Shown in pieces: positions 48,001 to 57,242 of a stretch of DNA of 64,000 nucleotides. Source of the DNA: an uncultured Sulfurovum sp. GTDB taxonomy: Bacteria; Campylobacterota; Campylobacteria; Campylobacterales; Sulfurovaceae. The translations under genes and the position numbers were made by a program. The first letter of the stretch is position 1, and each line of letters opens with the position of its first letter. Under the pieces are notes generated by a model. It did not search any database. It was not told the DNA's origin and worked only from the letters and a program-made list of their open reading frames with translations. Location: contig CACVAU010000085.1 in assembly GCA_902727915.1 (NCBI GenBank), positions 6,928 to 70,927 on the forward strand, read 5' to 3'.

Positions 48001-50800
48001 CAGCAACTGTACCTAAATTAGTAACATTTGCCCCTCGACTAAGTCGAACGAGTTCTTTATGGTAGAGACCATAAATGAAGTTATCATCAGGGTTATAAGC
48101 TGTTGCATTATATAAGTCTGTAGCACCTGTATCTTCCATCACGATGAAATCAAAAGGATTTTTTGTAGTATCTATTTTATGGAGCCACATTTTACCATTG
48201 GCACCATTTTGTCTATTGGTACTACTGGAGATGTACATAGCATTATCACAAGTAAATGGGTCACTAGGAGTATAACAACCACAATCTCTGCTTGTTCCAT
48301 CCATATTTCTATCATTGATAACATTTTGGTAAAGGTTATCAACTTGAATAGCATTCATTTCACCTTCAAAAATATAAAATTCATCGTAATAGCCAGAAAG
48401 CCTTGTCATCTTAAAGTCATCACTAATACTTCTAATCCCACCTGTATAGGGATTAGTACCTTTTTCTACACCATTAATATAAAGTTTCATGCCTTGTGTT
48501 CCAAAGCTAATGGTTACATGTATCCACTGTGTATCTAAATCTGTTCCATCATTCAATGTGGTAAAAAACACTTCGTTAGTAAGTATAATATTTCCATCAA
48601 GATGAACTTTAATAGTACCTTTCTTTTTATCTCCACCAACACGAACAACTTGTACTTTAAAAGCACCTTTTTCAAACATCCAAGAGTCTTCAGTATCTGT
48701 CCAAACATTATGATGGTCATAAAGAAGCATAGAAACAGTTCCGTTGTCTAGTTCATAAGCAGAATGATGAGGTATCATGGCTGTGCTACTACTACTGTTT
48801 TTACCTTTTAATGCAGTACACATATAGGATTTGTCATCATTGTTAACAATGCTAGTGCTTCCACTGATTACATTGTTTCCAATACTAGAATGGTCAATTT
48901 TCCACTCATCAGCACCACAGTCATCAAATCTAAATTCTCCTATATTTCTAATGCTTGAAGGATTGCTATCATCATTTAAAATAAGCCCTTTTACCTGAAT
49001 AGTTGAAGAACTCAGTTTTAAATTAGAAGAGGCATTAAAAATCTTAAGAGAAAATGTTTCATTAGGTTCAAACGTTGTGTCTCCTTGAATTTTGACTGGA
49101 ATGGTTAAGCTTCTTTCTCCTCCTACAAAAGTATGTGTTTTCGTATTAATTTTTACATAATCATTATTAGAACTTAATGCTGTATCATCTTCTGTTTTAT
49201 AATCAAATGAAGAACCAGCAACAGCTACTTGGTCAAGTTGTAAGGTAAAATTTAAATCTTTTTGACCAGCATTCCCTTCGACCATAGAATAAGAACCTAA
49301 GTCAAAACTTAATTCAGGGTAAGTACCATCATCATTGATAATATTTCCTCTTGCTGTATGTCCATGAATGACAATATTATTTTCATTTGTAAATTTTAAA
49401 TAAAAGGTTTCATCATTTTCTATTTGTGTATCTCCATTAATGGTTACAGGTATGTTGATGTCTCGTGTCCCAACAGGAATATTGTAAGTGCTTGTGCTAA
49501 TGCCTACATAATCATTATCTGAAGTACGTGCATCATCATCTTGAGTATAGTATTCAAATGAACTACCTGCAATAGCATCAGCATCTAAAGTAAAATTAAA
49601 ATTGAGTATTTTAGTACTGCTATTTCCTTCAACAATAGAGAGGTCAGCTGTAGAAAAGTCAACCCCTGGATAAGTACCATCATCATTCAAAATTTCAGAT
49701 TCAGAATCACTGTCTATGATATAAGGACTACCTGAAATAAGCATTTTAAGATTCTCATCAGGTTCAATAATATTATCACCAATAATAGGTACATTGATAA
49801 TCTTTTCTCTATCCCCTAGATTAAAAGTGACAGAACTGCTGGTAGTTATATAGTCTGATCCAGCTGTAGCAGAAGGACTCGATCCATCTTGTGTTGTATA
49901 GTCAATGGTTAGAGGCGTTGCTGAGGGATAATCTTTTGCTAAGAAAATTTTAAATTCCATTGTATTGCTATCACCACTATTACCTTCTAAGACATCTGAA
50001 CTGGTTATGTCAACTTGTATGCCATCATCATCGTTAATAAAAACGAAAGCTTCATTATCAACAAGTGTTCCACTGGAAATAGAATCAATAATAACTTTAA
50101 ATTTTTTAAGTGACTCAGGGATAACATCACCTTTTACCGTAATTGGAATAGTCACACTGTTACTATTGGCTGGAACATTAATTGTACCACTCGCACTGCT
50201 ATAGTCTGTTCCAGCCAAAGCTGTATCGTCTTCAGTATGATAATTTAGGGTTAAGGCTGAGGGAATATTTTGATTAAATTGAGCAATGACAGAAAGAACT
50301 TGATCACTGTCAGTCTCTGTCACACCTGTGTCAGCAAAATTATTAAGCTTTAAAGGTTGAATATCATCATCAATAATACTGGCACTGGCAGTGGTATTGT
50401 TTACTTGATACCCTGTGGTAGTATTTGAAATGGCTAAGGAAAAGTTTTCTGTAACTTCGTAAGTACTATCATCTAAAATAACAACAGAAATACTTTGGCT
50501 AAGAGGAGATGCAACGCGTGTTGGGGCATCACAAGCACCATAAAATATGATGGTACCACTTTGTGAGCTGTAGTCACTACCTGCTGTAGCTGAGTTGTTT
50601 TGGGTCGTATAACTAATGGGTACAACATTACACCAATCAGCTTCTTCACTTAGTGTGATTGTAAACACGCTTGTTCCAACATTTTCTTGTACAATTGGAG
50701 CATTATTCATCGTAATTTGAATATCTGAACCATCTGCCTGTAGTAACTTGCTAAAAAAAATTAAGTAGAGAAAGATTAAGTACTTAAAACTTATATTCAT
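45026..50800 (-). CDS. Giant secreted Calx-beta/LamG/GEVED protein with MshQ-like C-terminus (1924 residues)
   Basis: A 1924-residue exported protein, signal peptide 1-22. Five tandem Calx-beta repeats (about 25-609), each ending in I(I/L/F)NDD or IIDDD; LamG-like domain (619-833); DUF6923/propeller-like region (844-1090; GLPSRFNSKQLYAGA); GEVED domain (1094-1254; NDYGDAPVSYG to GEVEDYMVRF); and the MshQ-type C-terminal module (1264-1924) with FNIERTDS, DNFAIRPEDF, FYFSRVAPDK, a Cys-rich end and final KIDW. AAGGAT precedes the ATG. Its C-terminal half is paralogous to the 1800-residue neighbour. Probable calcium-bound adhesin. Confidence 0.85.
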   Translation of the reverse strand: MNISFKYLIFLYLIFFSKLLQADGSDIQITMNNAPIVQENVGTSVFTITLSEEADWCNVVPISYTTQNNSATAGSDYSSQSGTIIFYGACDAPTRVASPLSQSISVVILDDSTYEVTENFSLAISNTTTGYQVNNTTASASIIDDDIQPLKLNNFADTGVTETDSDQVLSVIAQFNQNIPSALTLNYHTEDDTALAGTDYSSASGTINVPANSNSVTIPITVKGDVIPESLKKFKVIIDSISSGTLVDNEAFVFINDDDGIQVDITSSDVLEGNSGDSNTMEFKIFLAKDYPSATPLTIDYTTQDGSSPSATAGSDYITTSSSVTFNLGDREKIINVPIIGDNIIEPDENLKMLISGSPYIIDSDSESEILNDDGTYPGVDFSTADLSIVEGNSSTKILNFNFTLDADAIAGSSFEYYTQDDDARTSDNDYVGISTSTYNIPVGTRDINIPVTINGDTQIENDETFYLKFTNENNIVIHGHTARGNIINDDGTYPELSFDLGSYSMVEGNAGQKDLNFTLQLDQVAVAGSSFDYKTEDDTALSSNNDYVKINTKTHTFVGGERSLTIPVKIQGDTTFEPNETFSLKIFNASSNLKLSSSTIQVKGLILNDDSNPSSIRNIGEFRFDDCGADEWKIDHSSIGNNVISGSTSIVNNDDKSYMCTALKGKNSSSSTAMIPHHSAYELDNGTVSMLLYDHHNVWTDTEDSWMFEKGAFKVQVVRVGGDKKKGTIKVHLDGNIILTNEVFFTTLNDGTDLDTQWIHVTISFGTQGMKLYINGVEKGTNPYTGGIRSISDDFKMTRLSGYYDEFYIFEGEMNAIQVDNLYQNVINDRNMDGTSRDCGCYTPSDPFTCDNAMYISSSTNRQNGANGKMWLHKIDTTKNPFDFIVMEDTGATDLYNATAYNPDDNFIYGLYHKELVRLSRGANVTNLGTVAGLPSRFNSKQLYAGAIADGYYYVTGRRSKQKELYRIKLSDKSVTEITLSQEVAIQDFSFYKNINDAIPDNTFLYGVDKNGKLTQINVSNGTVTQIGLDHPGYEFDSSFSDKNGRFFANDSKGNGFFEFNIATGDKNLVSNSQSATFNDGANCVNAALVFNDYGDAPVSYGTAKHNISNNIFMGDDVDHDVYTFNTVNADGDDLDGIDDEDGVTLADGSDLNGTFLALNTLHDLKVKVSKVGYLNVWIDYNIDGDFNDAGENIITARSLTTGTHIISVNVPNGLSSNTNTYLRFRYSSTPNLNPTETATDGEVEDYMVRFGSDALRGKFNIERTDSGGYVIMSDERNAWYTQTVGRDFNYSLVFYEEDFSAEKDVSNVTVKIDLMNMESNTSLYQYSFHILDTLSTSRINITHPLNDLNDLPATKDARFRVTYGVDTAGNIIQENCLSTPALCTNSRLDDAQDNFAIRPEDFYVSIADADIIRKENINSFPNPLRVAAGYDYNLTVIATQYPSNNYSASKGYNANFTANLAFASSSSCVDDSNGTINTNFSDGRFNDLNFNHTNVGKYVLNLLDSTWTTVDASKNQCIDNDSTVSRNPNKPSGCHIEGISDINLSFYPYYFDVDFSMNNLPSSGHDDFIYMSKVDIDDHNVSLQFLGSITAKNEDDGTTTNFTENCFAEDIVLMLDVNMTTDDGATSIKTAKHPTRHQVAVNINRMARFNNEPLSTRTFDNITNMATPLNINANKFLDENNGTSFLDLRYNIQKHLSLPINPVQMTFDSLDANSIASNSSANGKITPNYFPIGSQDLNNDIRNFYFSRVAPDKINYPKVYFYSNPTINTPLNIDIFCQAKIAYCEKTGIPENTDKTGIARVNDGWYISMNHNQTLDGLVQTLATSRPLLLTIAPDNNISFTLGRNPTIQETFNNCSGVNDQATINITPDTSLLYHDNPSNNGRPTYTVSCSEQNASELSGIGETGNIISSGSNSEKNSKIDW
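48970..50725 (-). repeat. Array of five tandem Calx-beta units
   Basis: Five units of roughly 115 residues, each with an EGN/TE...-type start, an A-G-x-D-Y or NNDYV strand in the middle, an E-x-x-E-x-F strand and an NDD end. Units 4 and 5 share AGSSF(E/D)Y and GTYP leads, suggesting the latest duplication. Protein-level repeat, not a mobile element. Confidence 0.75.
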
Positions 50801-50901
50801 TTTTAATCCTTATTAAATATATAAATTAAAGTATTATAATCTATTTATATTATCTTAAAGTTTAATATAAGTTTTATATTTTTATATTATATTAAAATAT
50901 T

Positions 50902-53900
50902 TTACCAAGTCATTTTTTGTACCTGTTTATCATTGGCTGTATTATTAAGGATATGACTTGTCTCTCCTATGCCTGATAGTGAAGATTGAGTATTTGTACA
51001 TGAAAGACTATATTCTGGTCTTCCAGCTTTACTTATATCTGAATTATAGAGTAGTACGGTATCAGGAACAATTTCCACCATAATTACATCATTGCTATTG
51101 TTACAGTTATTGAATGTGTTGATAACCAATCCATTACGACCCTTTGTTAAGTCAATATTAGAGGAAGGATTAACAGTGACAGTGACGCTGTTTGGGTTTA
51201 AGTTTTGTATCTTACCATCCGTACTAAGGTTATGATCTAAAGAAAGATACCAACCTTGATTTGATCTATTTAAGCTACTTGTATCAGTATGTTTAAAGAT
51301 ATTTGTTTTTTGACAATATGACATGTTTTTATCACAAAAAATATCAACATTTAAAGGCGTTCTGACTATTTGTGTGTTGTTAAAGTTAATTTTAGGATAC
51401 ATGACTTTATCAGAACTGACTTGTGTAAAGTAAAAATCTCGAAGGCTTGAATTTAAACTTTGTATGCCTTTAGGAGTATGAATATTAGAAGTGACATTTA
51501 TTCTGTCATTGGCAATGGAATTTGAATCGCTTGAATTTACTTCAATATTTTCAAAGCTTATTTGAATAGGATTAATTGTTTCTGATAAGTTTTTATTAAT
51601 ATTATAACGCATATCTAAGTATAGTCTACCATGGTTTGCATCTAAAAATTTATCAGCTGTTATAAGCGTGTTATTGCGTATATAATCTAAATTATTATTG
51701 ACCTCGAGGAGTGAACTGTTACTGTCACTGTTAAAATTGATAAGTCGACTTAACTTAACATCCGTTCTTGTTCGTATGGGACTAGGAGAGGTTAAGAGTA
51801 GGGTGTTATTTCCATCTTCAGAGAGGCTGTTTGCATCAAGTGTTAAATTAACATTCTCAGCTACACAACTGTTTGTGAAATTTGTTGTCGTAATGTTATC
51901 TTCACTTTGTGCTGTAATATTTCCTTCAAATTGAATGGCATAGTTATTGTTAGTATTACTTAAGGTATACATATAAAGAAAGTCATCATGCCCACTGTCT
52001 GGTAAGTTATTCATTGTAAAATTAATGTCAAACTGGTAAGGGTAAAAGTGTGTATTAATGGCTGAATTACTGACAAGGTAACATCCTGATAATGCATTAC
52101 TATTTGCCGAAGTGTTATTACTGTCAAGAATACAATCGCTGATTGTTTTATTGGAGTCAACCCTTGTCCATTCAGTATCCTGTAGGCTTAAATGATATAA
52201 GCCTACATTTTGATGTTCAAAGAGACTCATATTATTTTGACCATCTTGAAAGATTTCATTACTACTGTTATTACTTTCATCATGACAGTTACCACTGCTA
52301 CGAAAGGTTAAAATACGTGTGGTTGAAGTGTTATAGTCAAGTGCTTGGATATTAGTAGTCATATTCATGGCTGTAATGTTTAAATCATAATCATAGCCAG
52401 CAGCAAGTTGAATGGCTGTATTATCTCCATCATTACTATTTTTACGTAGCATTAAGCCATCTAAAATTTGTATGTTAAACTTCTCAGGACGTATGGCAAA
52501 ATTATCACGTGAAGTATTGGTATTTTCAAAATACAAAGATTTCATATTTTGATAGTCCATAGCATTATCATATTGTCCTTTAACAATGGAACCATTAATA
52601 TCAAGAATATAAGAAATATGATAACGCATATCTCTGTGTGCTGAAGGTATAAGGAGGTCATTGACTAAGGTTCTATCTAGTCGACTACTAGGAACAGCAT
52701 CCGTAAAATAAAGATACTCTTCATAAAGTACTTTATCACTATTATTGATGTCTAAGAGTTCTACTTTAACGGTTATGTCCTCTATAGCTTCTTCTAAATT
52801 ATTAGAGGTGTTTTTATCATAAGTGACAACAGCATAATTAAAATCTCTACCTGATATCTGTGTATAAAGCGCTTCTTTTCTATCTTGTGTCATATTGTCA
52901 GTAGTATTACTGTTAGTTCGCTCTACATTAAAGGAGACAACATCATCATTTAAAATTGTTCCCATACCTACAGCATTAAGAATGGTTAAATTTAATGGAT
53001 TATAAAGGGTAAGATAAAAGTTTTCATTCTCTTCCATTTTGGTATCTGTTTGCACTTTTACTGTAATATTAGCTTCTGTAGTTCCTGCCATTAAGACAAT
53101 GTTAACAGATTGGTTAAGATAGTCATTGTCAGCTAATGTTGCTGTACCGTCACTGATGGTATAGGAAAATCCACTGTTAATAGGTGCTGGTTTATTAAAG
53201 TTAATGCGAAAGACAAAGTCAGTTAAGCCAGTATCTCCTTCATATTTTATGACATTGGTGTCGACCCCAATCATTAACGGCAAGGTAATATTAGCATCAG
53301 GACAAGAGGTTCCATCATTATATATGGTTAAGTCTTGTGTATTAGAAATATTATACATCTCTCCTGTATTTGTATCAACATTGTAAAATCCATTTTCATT
53401 GGACATCATAAAAAGTTTACCTTCAATATCCGTAAAGACTAAGGAAATATAAGAACTCATGGATCCCTTATTACTTCCAATATTGCTGATAACTCCTGTA
53501 TCCTTATGAATTTTAGCAATATGGTCATTTTGGTAAACAGCATTGTTGATGAGCATAACATAAAAATAGTCTCCTGTTTCATCAATTGCCATATCCCAAA
53601 AGCGTACAGCACTGGACATATTAATGGTATTAATAACCGTGCTTGAATTAATATCTATTTTATAAAGTTCCGTATTTGCTGATCCATTACCTGATACATA
53701 AAGATAACCATCTCTATCAAATTCACCAGCATAAAGTTGTTGGGCAGGTAATCCTGCTATTACACCTAAATCTTGAACCGTAGCATTACTATCAATTTTG
53801 AGCAGATGATTTCCATCAAGAGCATACATAAAGTTGTCTTGTATATTATAACCTAAAGCATTATACCCATCAGCAACACTTAGATATTCTGAACCTATCG

Positions 53901-56304
53901 CAGTATAAGTATAAGGATTGGAACCTCTATCAATACTATGTAACCATGTCTTCCCAGAATCTTCAGCTCCTGTACCTAAAAGATTTCTATTTGAAAGGTA
54001 GAGGGTTTCATTACAGCTAAAAGGTTGCATAGGTGTGACTGGAGGGCTAACAGGAGGTGAGAGCATATTAAAATCACAACTTGCCATATCATAAAAAGAT
54101 TCTGTGCCTACTTTGGTTGTATTCCAAGTAGAGGTATCAATATAATACGTTCCATCAGGTGTATTGGCATCTGAACCATAAAGACGTGTAATACTACTAT
54201 TTTGTATCCATTGAGGATCAGAAATACTTGTCATACCATTGAGTGTACCTTGATAGGCTACACTTGGACTGCTGTTTATATTGGATACTTTCCAAACATA
54301 ATGTCCATCGGCATCAGAAATTAAAGCATCTCCTGTACTATCAAAAGTAATATCATAGTATAGGGTGTTAGCGATAGGAAGGTTAATTGATAATTCTCCA
54401 AAATTTTCACCTCCAGGTGCTTGTACGGTTGTACTCGGCCATGTTGACCAAACGGTTGTAACCACAGAGGTATTTAAATCAACTTTGACTAAATAAGAAC
54501 CATCTTTGAGTATAAAATAAAGATTACCACTGGGATCCGTTCCTCCACTAATCCACCATAAGTTTTTATTTGGATAGGGTAATAATATGCCTGTATCTGT
54601 AGCTTGTATGGAGGGTGTTGAAGGATCATAGCTATAGATAGGTGTTGTTTCACCCAAAGAGAGCGTTGAAGCACTTTGAACAGCATAAAGTTTGTTGTCT
54701 AAACTTTTCGTTAGAGAAATGGATTTAAAAGGAAAGGCATCATTTTTGAGTAGGGTAGTTGTCATACTGTTGGTGGTTGTCCCAATACTTGTTATTTCAT
54801 GAATAGCACTGTGGTTATTTAGACTATCATAGTTAATACCATAAGAACGACCATCACAAGGATTACTAGAGGGTAAGGATAAGTATTCAATATCTCCCAT
54901 ACCTGAGGACTTTTCCCAAGTAGAACCAACTCCATGATAGAGTTCTGTGGTACTGCTTTTAGAGGTTGCGAATGAAGTATCACCCATAGCTGTTGCTGTT
55001 TCATGTTGGGCATCAGAAGTTCGTATAAAACGTGTTCCTCCTGACTCATGATTAAGAGGATCCATTAAGTTTGCCAATACTACTTCTTGTCCTGAACAAC
55101 TTGTTTTTGCCATTCCACCAACAAAAGTTTGACTGGTACCTGAACCCCAATGGGCATAGATAGCATCTTTATAATGGTGTTGTTCATCACCGTTATCGGT
55201 ATTCCATGTTTCATCAGCATTTAGTACCCAAGTACTACCCGAAGGGGTGGCATTGAGTATAAATCCTCTACTGGCATGTCCTGTAACTAGGTTAGAACAG
55301 CTCGTATCTGCTACATAATTACCTTCAGCAAATTGCCAACCTGTACGACTGGTAAGACCAATAAGCATATGACCATTGTTATCAATTTCCATGTTGGTAA
55401 TAAGTGGCACATAGGCATTTTTTAAAGCATAAGTAAAATTACTACAACTGGAACCATAAGCATAAGGATCATCACTCCAGTAACCTGCCCATGTAAAACC
55501 TTTAGCATTTGTGACAACAGGGATAAAAGTACTGGCATTTAATTTCATAACATAGGCATCAACATCATGGTAATCAATGGTTGTCTCTGCTGAACAAGTT
55601 ACCCCAATATAAATATCACCATTAATATAATCTACCCCAAATGGTCGTACATTTCCAGCACCTCCTATACATCCAGGGTCATTAACGGCATAACGATTAG
55701 TAACTGTTTTACTGGCGACATCAATTTCTAAAACTTGACGGTTTGTCATATCCATGGCATACATTGTGCTGTAGTCATCAGATAAATCTAATCCCCCAAT
55801 TCCTTCTTTTGCCACACGACTGTATGCCCAAACATCATGACTGGGTGTAAAAGGCGTACCTAGACCTCTATTGGCTGCTGTTTCATAGGGAAAAAGTGTT
55901 GCTGAAGCACCTAAATGGCTTAAGGTATTTAAATCCATCCAGAGTGTAGGGGTCTGAGTGTTTACATCTATTTCATAAATGGCACCCAGTCCATCTGGAG
56001 AGAGATCAGCATGACGACGCAGAAAGGCAGCAGTATAAAGTTTGTTATTGTTTGCATTATAGGCTTTGCCCCAAACGGTGCCAACTTCATTGGCTGTTGC
56101 CAAAGTTGTTGGGGTAGGAAAATCTCCCATTTCTCCTTTATGGTCATAATCGAAAGATAATACGGAGGCACGATTAATATTAGTAGCATCAGTTCTTAGT
56201 CCTGATGGCATGACAGAAGTAACAAGTGATTCACAACTTGCTGCTTGAAGGAGAGGGGTAATAAAAGAGATTATTGATATTAATAGAATATAAATTTTCT
56301 TCAT
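50902..56304 (-). CDS. Giant secreted propeller protein with MshQ-like C-terminus (1800 residues)
   Basis: A 1800-residue exported protein, signal peptide 1-21. A large beta-propeller-like N-terminal half (about 30-750; GLDLSDDYSTMYAMDMTNRQ, many DTSC/SCSN cysteine loops), a second DUF6923-like propeller (759-1005; LGVIAGLPAQQLYAGEFD), one Calx-beta (1010-1122) and the MshQ-type module (1123-1800) with FNVERTNS, DNFAIRPEKF, LSGIGETS and final KMTW. AGGATT precedes the ATG. First gene of the 27-kb block. The N-terminal propeller echoes PilY1-type tip adhesins in shape only; homology is not claimed. Confidence 0.83.
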   Translation of the reverse strand: MKKIYILLISIISFITPLLQAASCESLVTSVMPSGLRTDATNINRASVLSFDYDHKGEMGDFPTPTTLATANEVGTVWGKAYNANNNKLYTAAFLRRHADLSPDGLGAIYEIDVNTQTPTLWMDLNTLSHLGASATLFPYETAANRGLGTPFTPSHDVWAYSRVAKEGIGGLDLSDDYSTMYAMDMTNRQVLEIDVASKTVTNRYAVNDPGCIGGAGNVRPFGVDYINGDIYIGVTCSAETTIDYHDVDAYVMKLNASTFIPVVTNAKGFTWAGYWSDDPYAYGSSCSNFTYALKNAYVPLITNMEIDNNGHMLIGLTSRTGWQFAEGNYVADTSCSNLVTGHASRGFILNATPSGSTWVLNADETWNTDNGDEQHHYKDAIYAHWGSGTSQTFVGGMAKTSCSGQEVVLANLMDPLNHESGGTRFIRTSDAQHETATAMGDTSFATSKSSTTELYHGVGSTWEKSSGMGDIEYLSLPSSNPCDGRSYGINYDSLNNHSAIHEITSIGTTTNSMTTTLLKNDAFPFKSISLTKSLDNKLYAVQSASTLSLGETTPIYSYDPSTPSIQATDTGILLPYPNKNLWWISGGTDPSGNLYFILKDGSYLVKVDLNTSVVTTVWSTWPSTTVQAPGGENFGELSINLPIANTLYYDITFDSTGDALISDADGHYVWKVSNINSSPSVAYQGTLNGMTSISDPQWIQNSSITRLYGSDANTPDGTYYIDTSTWNTTKVGTESFYDMASCDFNMLSPPVSPPVTPMQPFSCNETLYLSNRNLLGTGAEDSGKTWLHSIDRGSNPYTYTAIGSEYLSVADGYNALGYNIQDNFMYALDGNHLLKIDSNATVQDLGVIAGLPAQQLYAGEFDRDGYLYVSGNGSANTELYKIDINSSTVINTINMSSAVRFWDMAIDETGDYFYVMLINNAVYQNDHIAKIHKDTGVISNIGSNKGSMSSYISLVFTDIEGKLFMMSNENGFYNVDTNTGEMYNISNTQDLTIYNDGTSCPDANITLPLMIGVDTNVIKYEGDTGLTDFVFRINFNKPAPINSGFSYTISDGTATLADNDYLNQSVNIVLMAGTTEANITVKVQTDTKMEENENFYLTLYNPLNLTILNAVGMGTILNDDVVSFNVERTNSNTTDNMTQDRKEALYTQISGRDFNYAVVTYDKNTSNNLEEAIEDITVKVELLDINNSDKVLYEEYLYFTDAVPSSRLDRTLVNDLLIPSAHRDMRYHISYILDINGSIVKGQYDNAMDYQNMKSLYFENTNTSRDNFAIRPEKFNIQILDGLMLRKNSNDGDNTAIQLAAGYDYDLNITAMNMTTNIQALDYNTSTTRILTFRSSGNCHDESNNSSNEIFQDGQNNMSLFEHQNVGLYHLSLQDTEWTRVDSNKTISDCILDSNNTSANSNALSGCYLVSNSAINTHFYPYQFDINFTMNNLPDSGHDDFLYMYTLSNTNNNYAIQFEGNITAQSEDNITTTNFTNSCVAENVNLTLDANSLSEDGNNTLLLTSPSPIRTRTDVKLSRLINFNSDSNSSLLEVNNNLDYIRNNTLITADKFLDANHGRLYLDMRYNINKNLSETINPIQISFENIEVNSSDSNSIANDRINVTSNIHTPKGIQSLNSSLRDFYFTQVSSDKVMYPKINFNNTQIVRTPLNVDIFCDKNMSYCQKTNIFKHTDTSSLNRSNQGWYLSLDHNLSTDGKIQNLNPNSVTVTVNPSSNIDLTKGRNGLVINTFNNCNNSNDVIMVEIVPDTVLLYNSDISKAGRPEYSLSCTNTQSSLSGIGETSHILNNTANDKQVQKMTW

Positions 56305-56570
56305 GCTTAATCCTAATATAAAATAAGTTTAATCCCTAAATTTATATTAGAATAGAAAGTTTAGACTTAATAAAGAGTTAAAATTATAAAAAATTAATTA
56401 ATTATATATACTAATAAAATTTTTTTATATTTTATTATTGTAAATTGTGTAATTTTAATGCTTTTAATTGTTTCTTAGAATTAAGATTTAAAGGATAATG
56501 GCTTAAAATATAGTAAAGTATAATAGGTTTTGAGATATTATATTTCTTTAATTAATAGACAAGGTTTATA
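56305..56570. other. AT-rich divergent region between the giant-protein block and bamD
   Basis: 266 bases, very AT-rich; the largest gene-free stretch of the window. It must carry the promoter for the 27-kb minus-strand block and the one for bamD. A TATAAT at 56519-56524 points toward bamD. Nothing else was recognised. Confidence 0.45.
56519..56524 (+). promoter_or_regulatory. Candidate -10 box for bamD
   Basis: TATAAT 46 bases before the bamD start. No -35 element is clear. Confidence 0.35.
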
Positions 56571-57227
56571 ATGAGAATAAAAACAGATATGAAACAGTTA
56601 TTGGTATTGATGATGACTGTGCTATTTTTGGGTGCTTGTAGTGATAAAGATGCCATAAACGAATATGATAAACCAGCACTTCATTGGTATGAAAATATTG
56701 TCAAAGAAGTGGCAAATATCAATTTAGATAGAGCTGATAATCTTTATATTTCACTAAAAAGTGAACATGCACGGTCACCCTTACTTCCTACTGCAACAAT
56801 GTTATTAGCAAATGCACACATGGAAGATCAAGCTTATATTATGGCAGATTATTATTTGGATGAGTATTTAAAAAAATATGCAGCTGGTTCACGTGTGGAA
56901 CAAGCGAAATTTTTAAAAATAAAAGCAGCATTTTTAGGTATTAAAGATGTGAATAAAGAGCAAAAACTGATGATGGATACACTACTTGAAGTAGAAAAGT
57001 TTGTAAAAGTTTATCCAAATTCTATTTATTTACCTGTGGTTTCAACGGTTAAAGTACGTTTACATATGAGTCAGTATTTACTTAACCAGAATGTTGCGAG
57101 TCTTTATGATAGATTGGGTAAAGATAAAGCAGCTGAAATTTATAATAATAAAAATGCACACTCCCCACTTAATATGGCTGATATTAAAGCCCCGGAAATT
57201 GGTTTTGTTGATGCCATTTTAAAGTAA
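56571..57227 (+). CDS. bamD: Outer-membrane assembly lipoprotein BamD
   Basis: A 218-residue lipoprotein with lipobox LGAC near residues 21-24 and tetratricopeptide-like helices (ALHWYENIVKEVANINLDRA, YIMADYYLDEYLKKYA, EKFVKVYPNSIYLPVVS). BamD is the essential accessory of the BamA outer-membrane protein insertase. ATG at 56571 is kept, with ACAAGG upstream; the in-frame ATG at 56589 has no ribosome-binding site. lon follows after 15 bases, the order seen in related genomes. Confidence 0.86.
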   Translation: MRIKTDMKQLLVLMMTVLFLGACSDKDAINEYDKPALHWYENIVKEVANINLDRADNLYISLKSEHARSPLLPTATMLLANAHMEDQAYIMADYYLDEYLKKYAAGSRVEQAKFLKIKAAFLGIKDVNKEQKLMMDTLLEVEKFVKVYPNSIYLPVVSTVKVRLHMSQYLLNQNVASLYDRLGKDKAAEIYNNKNAHSPLNMADIKAPEIGFVDAILK

Positions 57228-57242
57228 GTTGGAAAGAAACAG

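Noticed and set aside
50902..56304. Calling the 1800-residue protein PilY1
   Set aside because: Only a propeller-like N-terminal half suggests it; the C-terminal module is MshQ-like and no PilY1 signature was seen.
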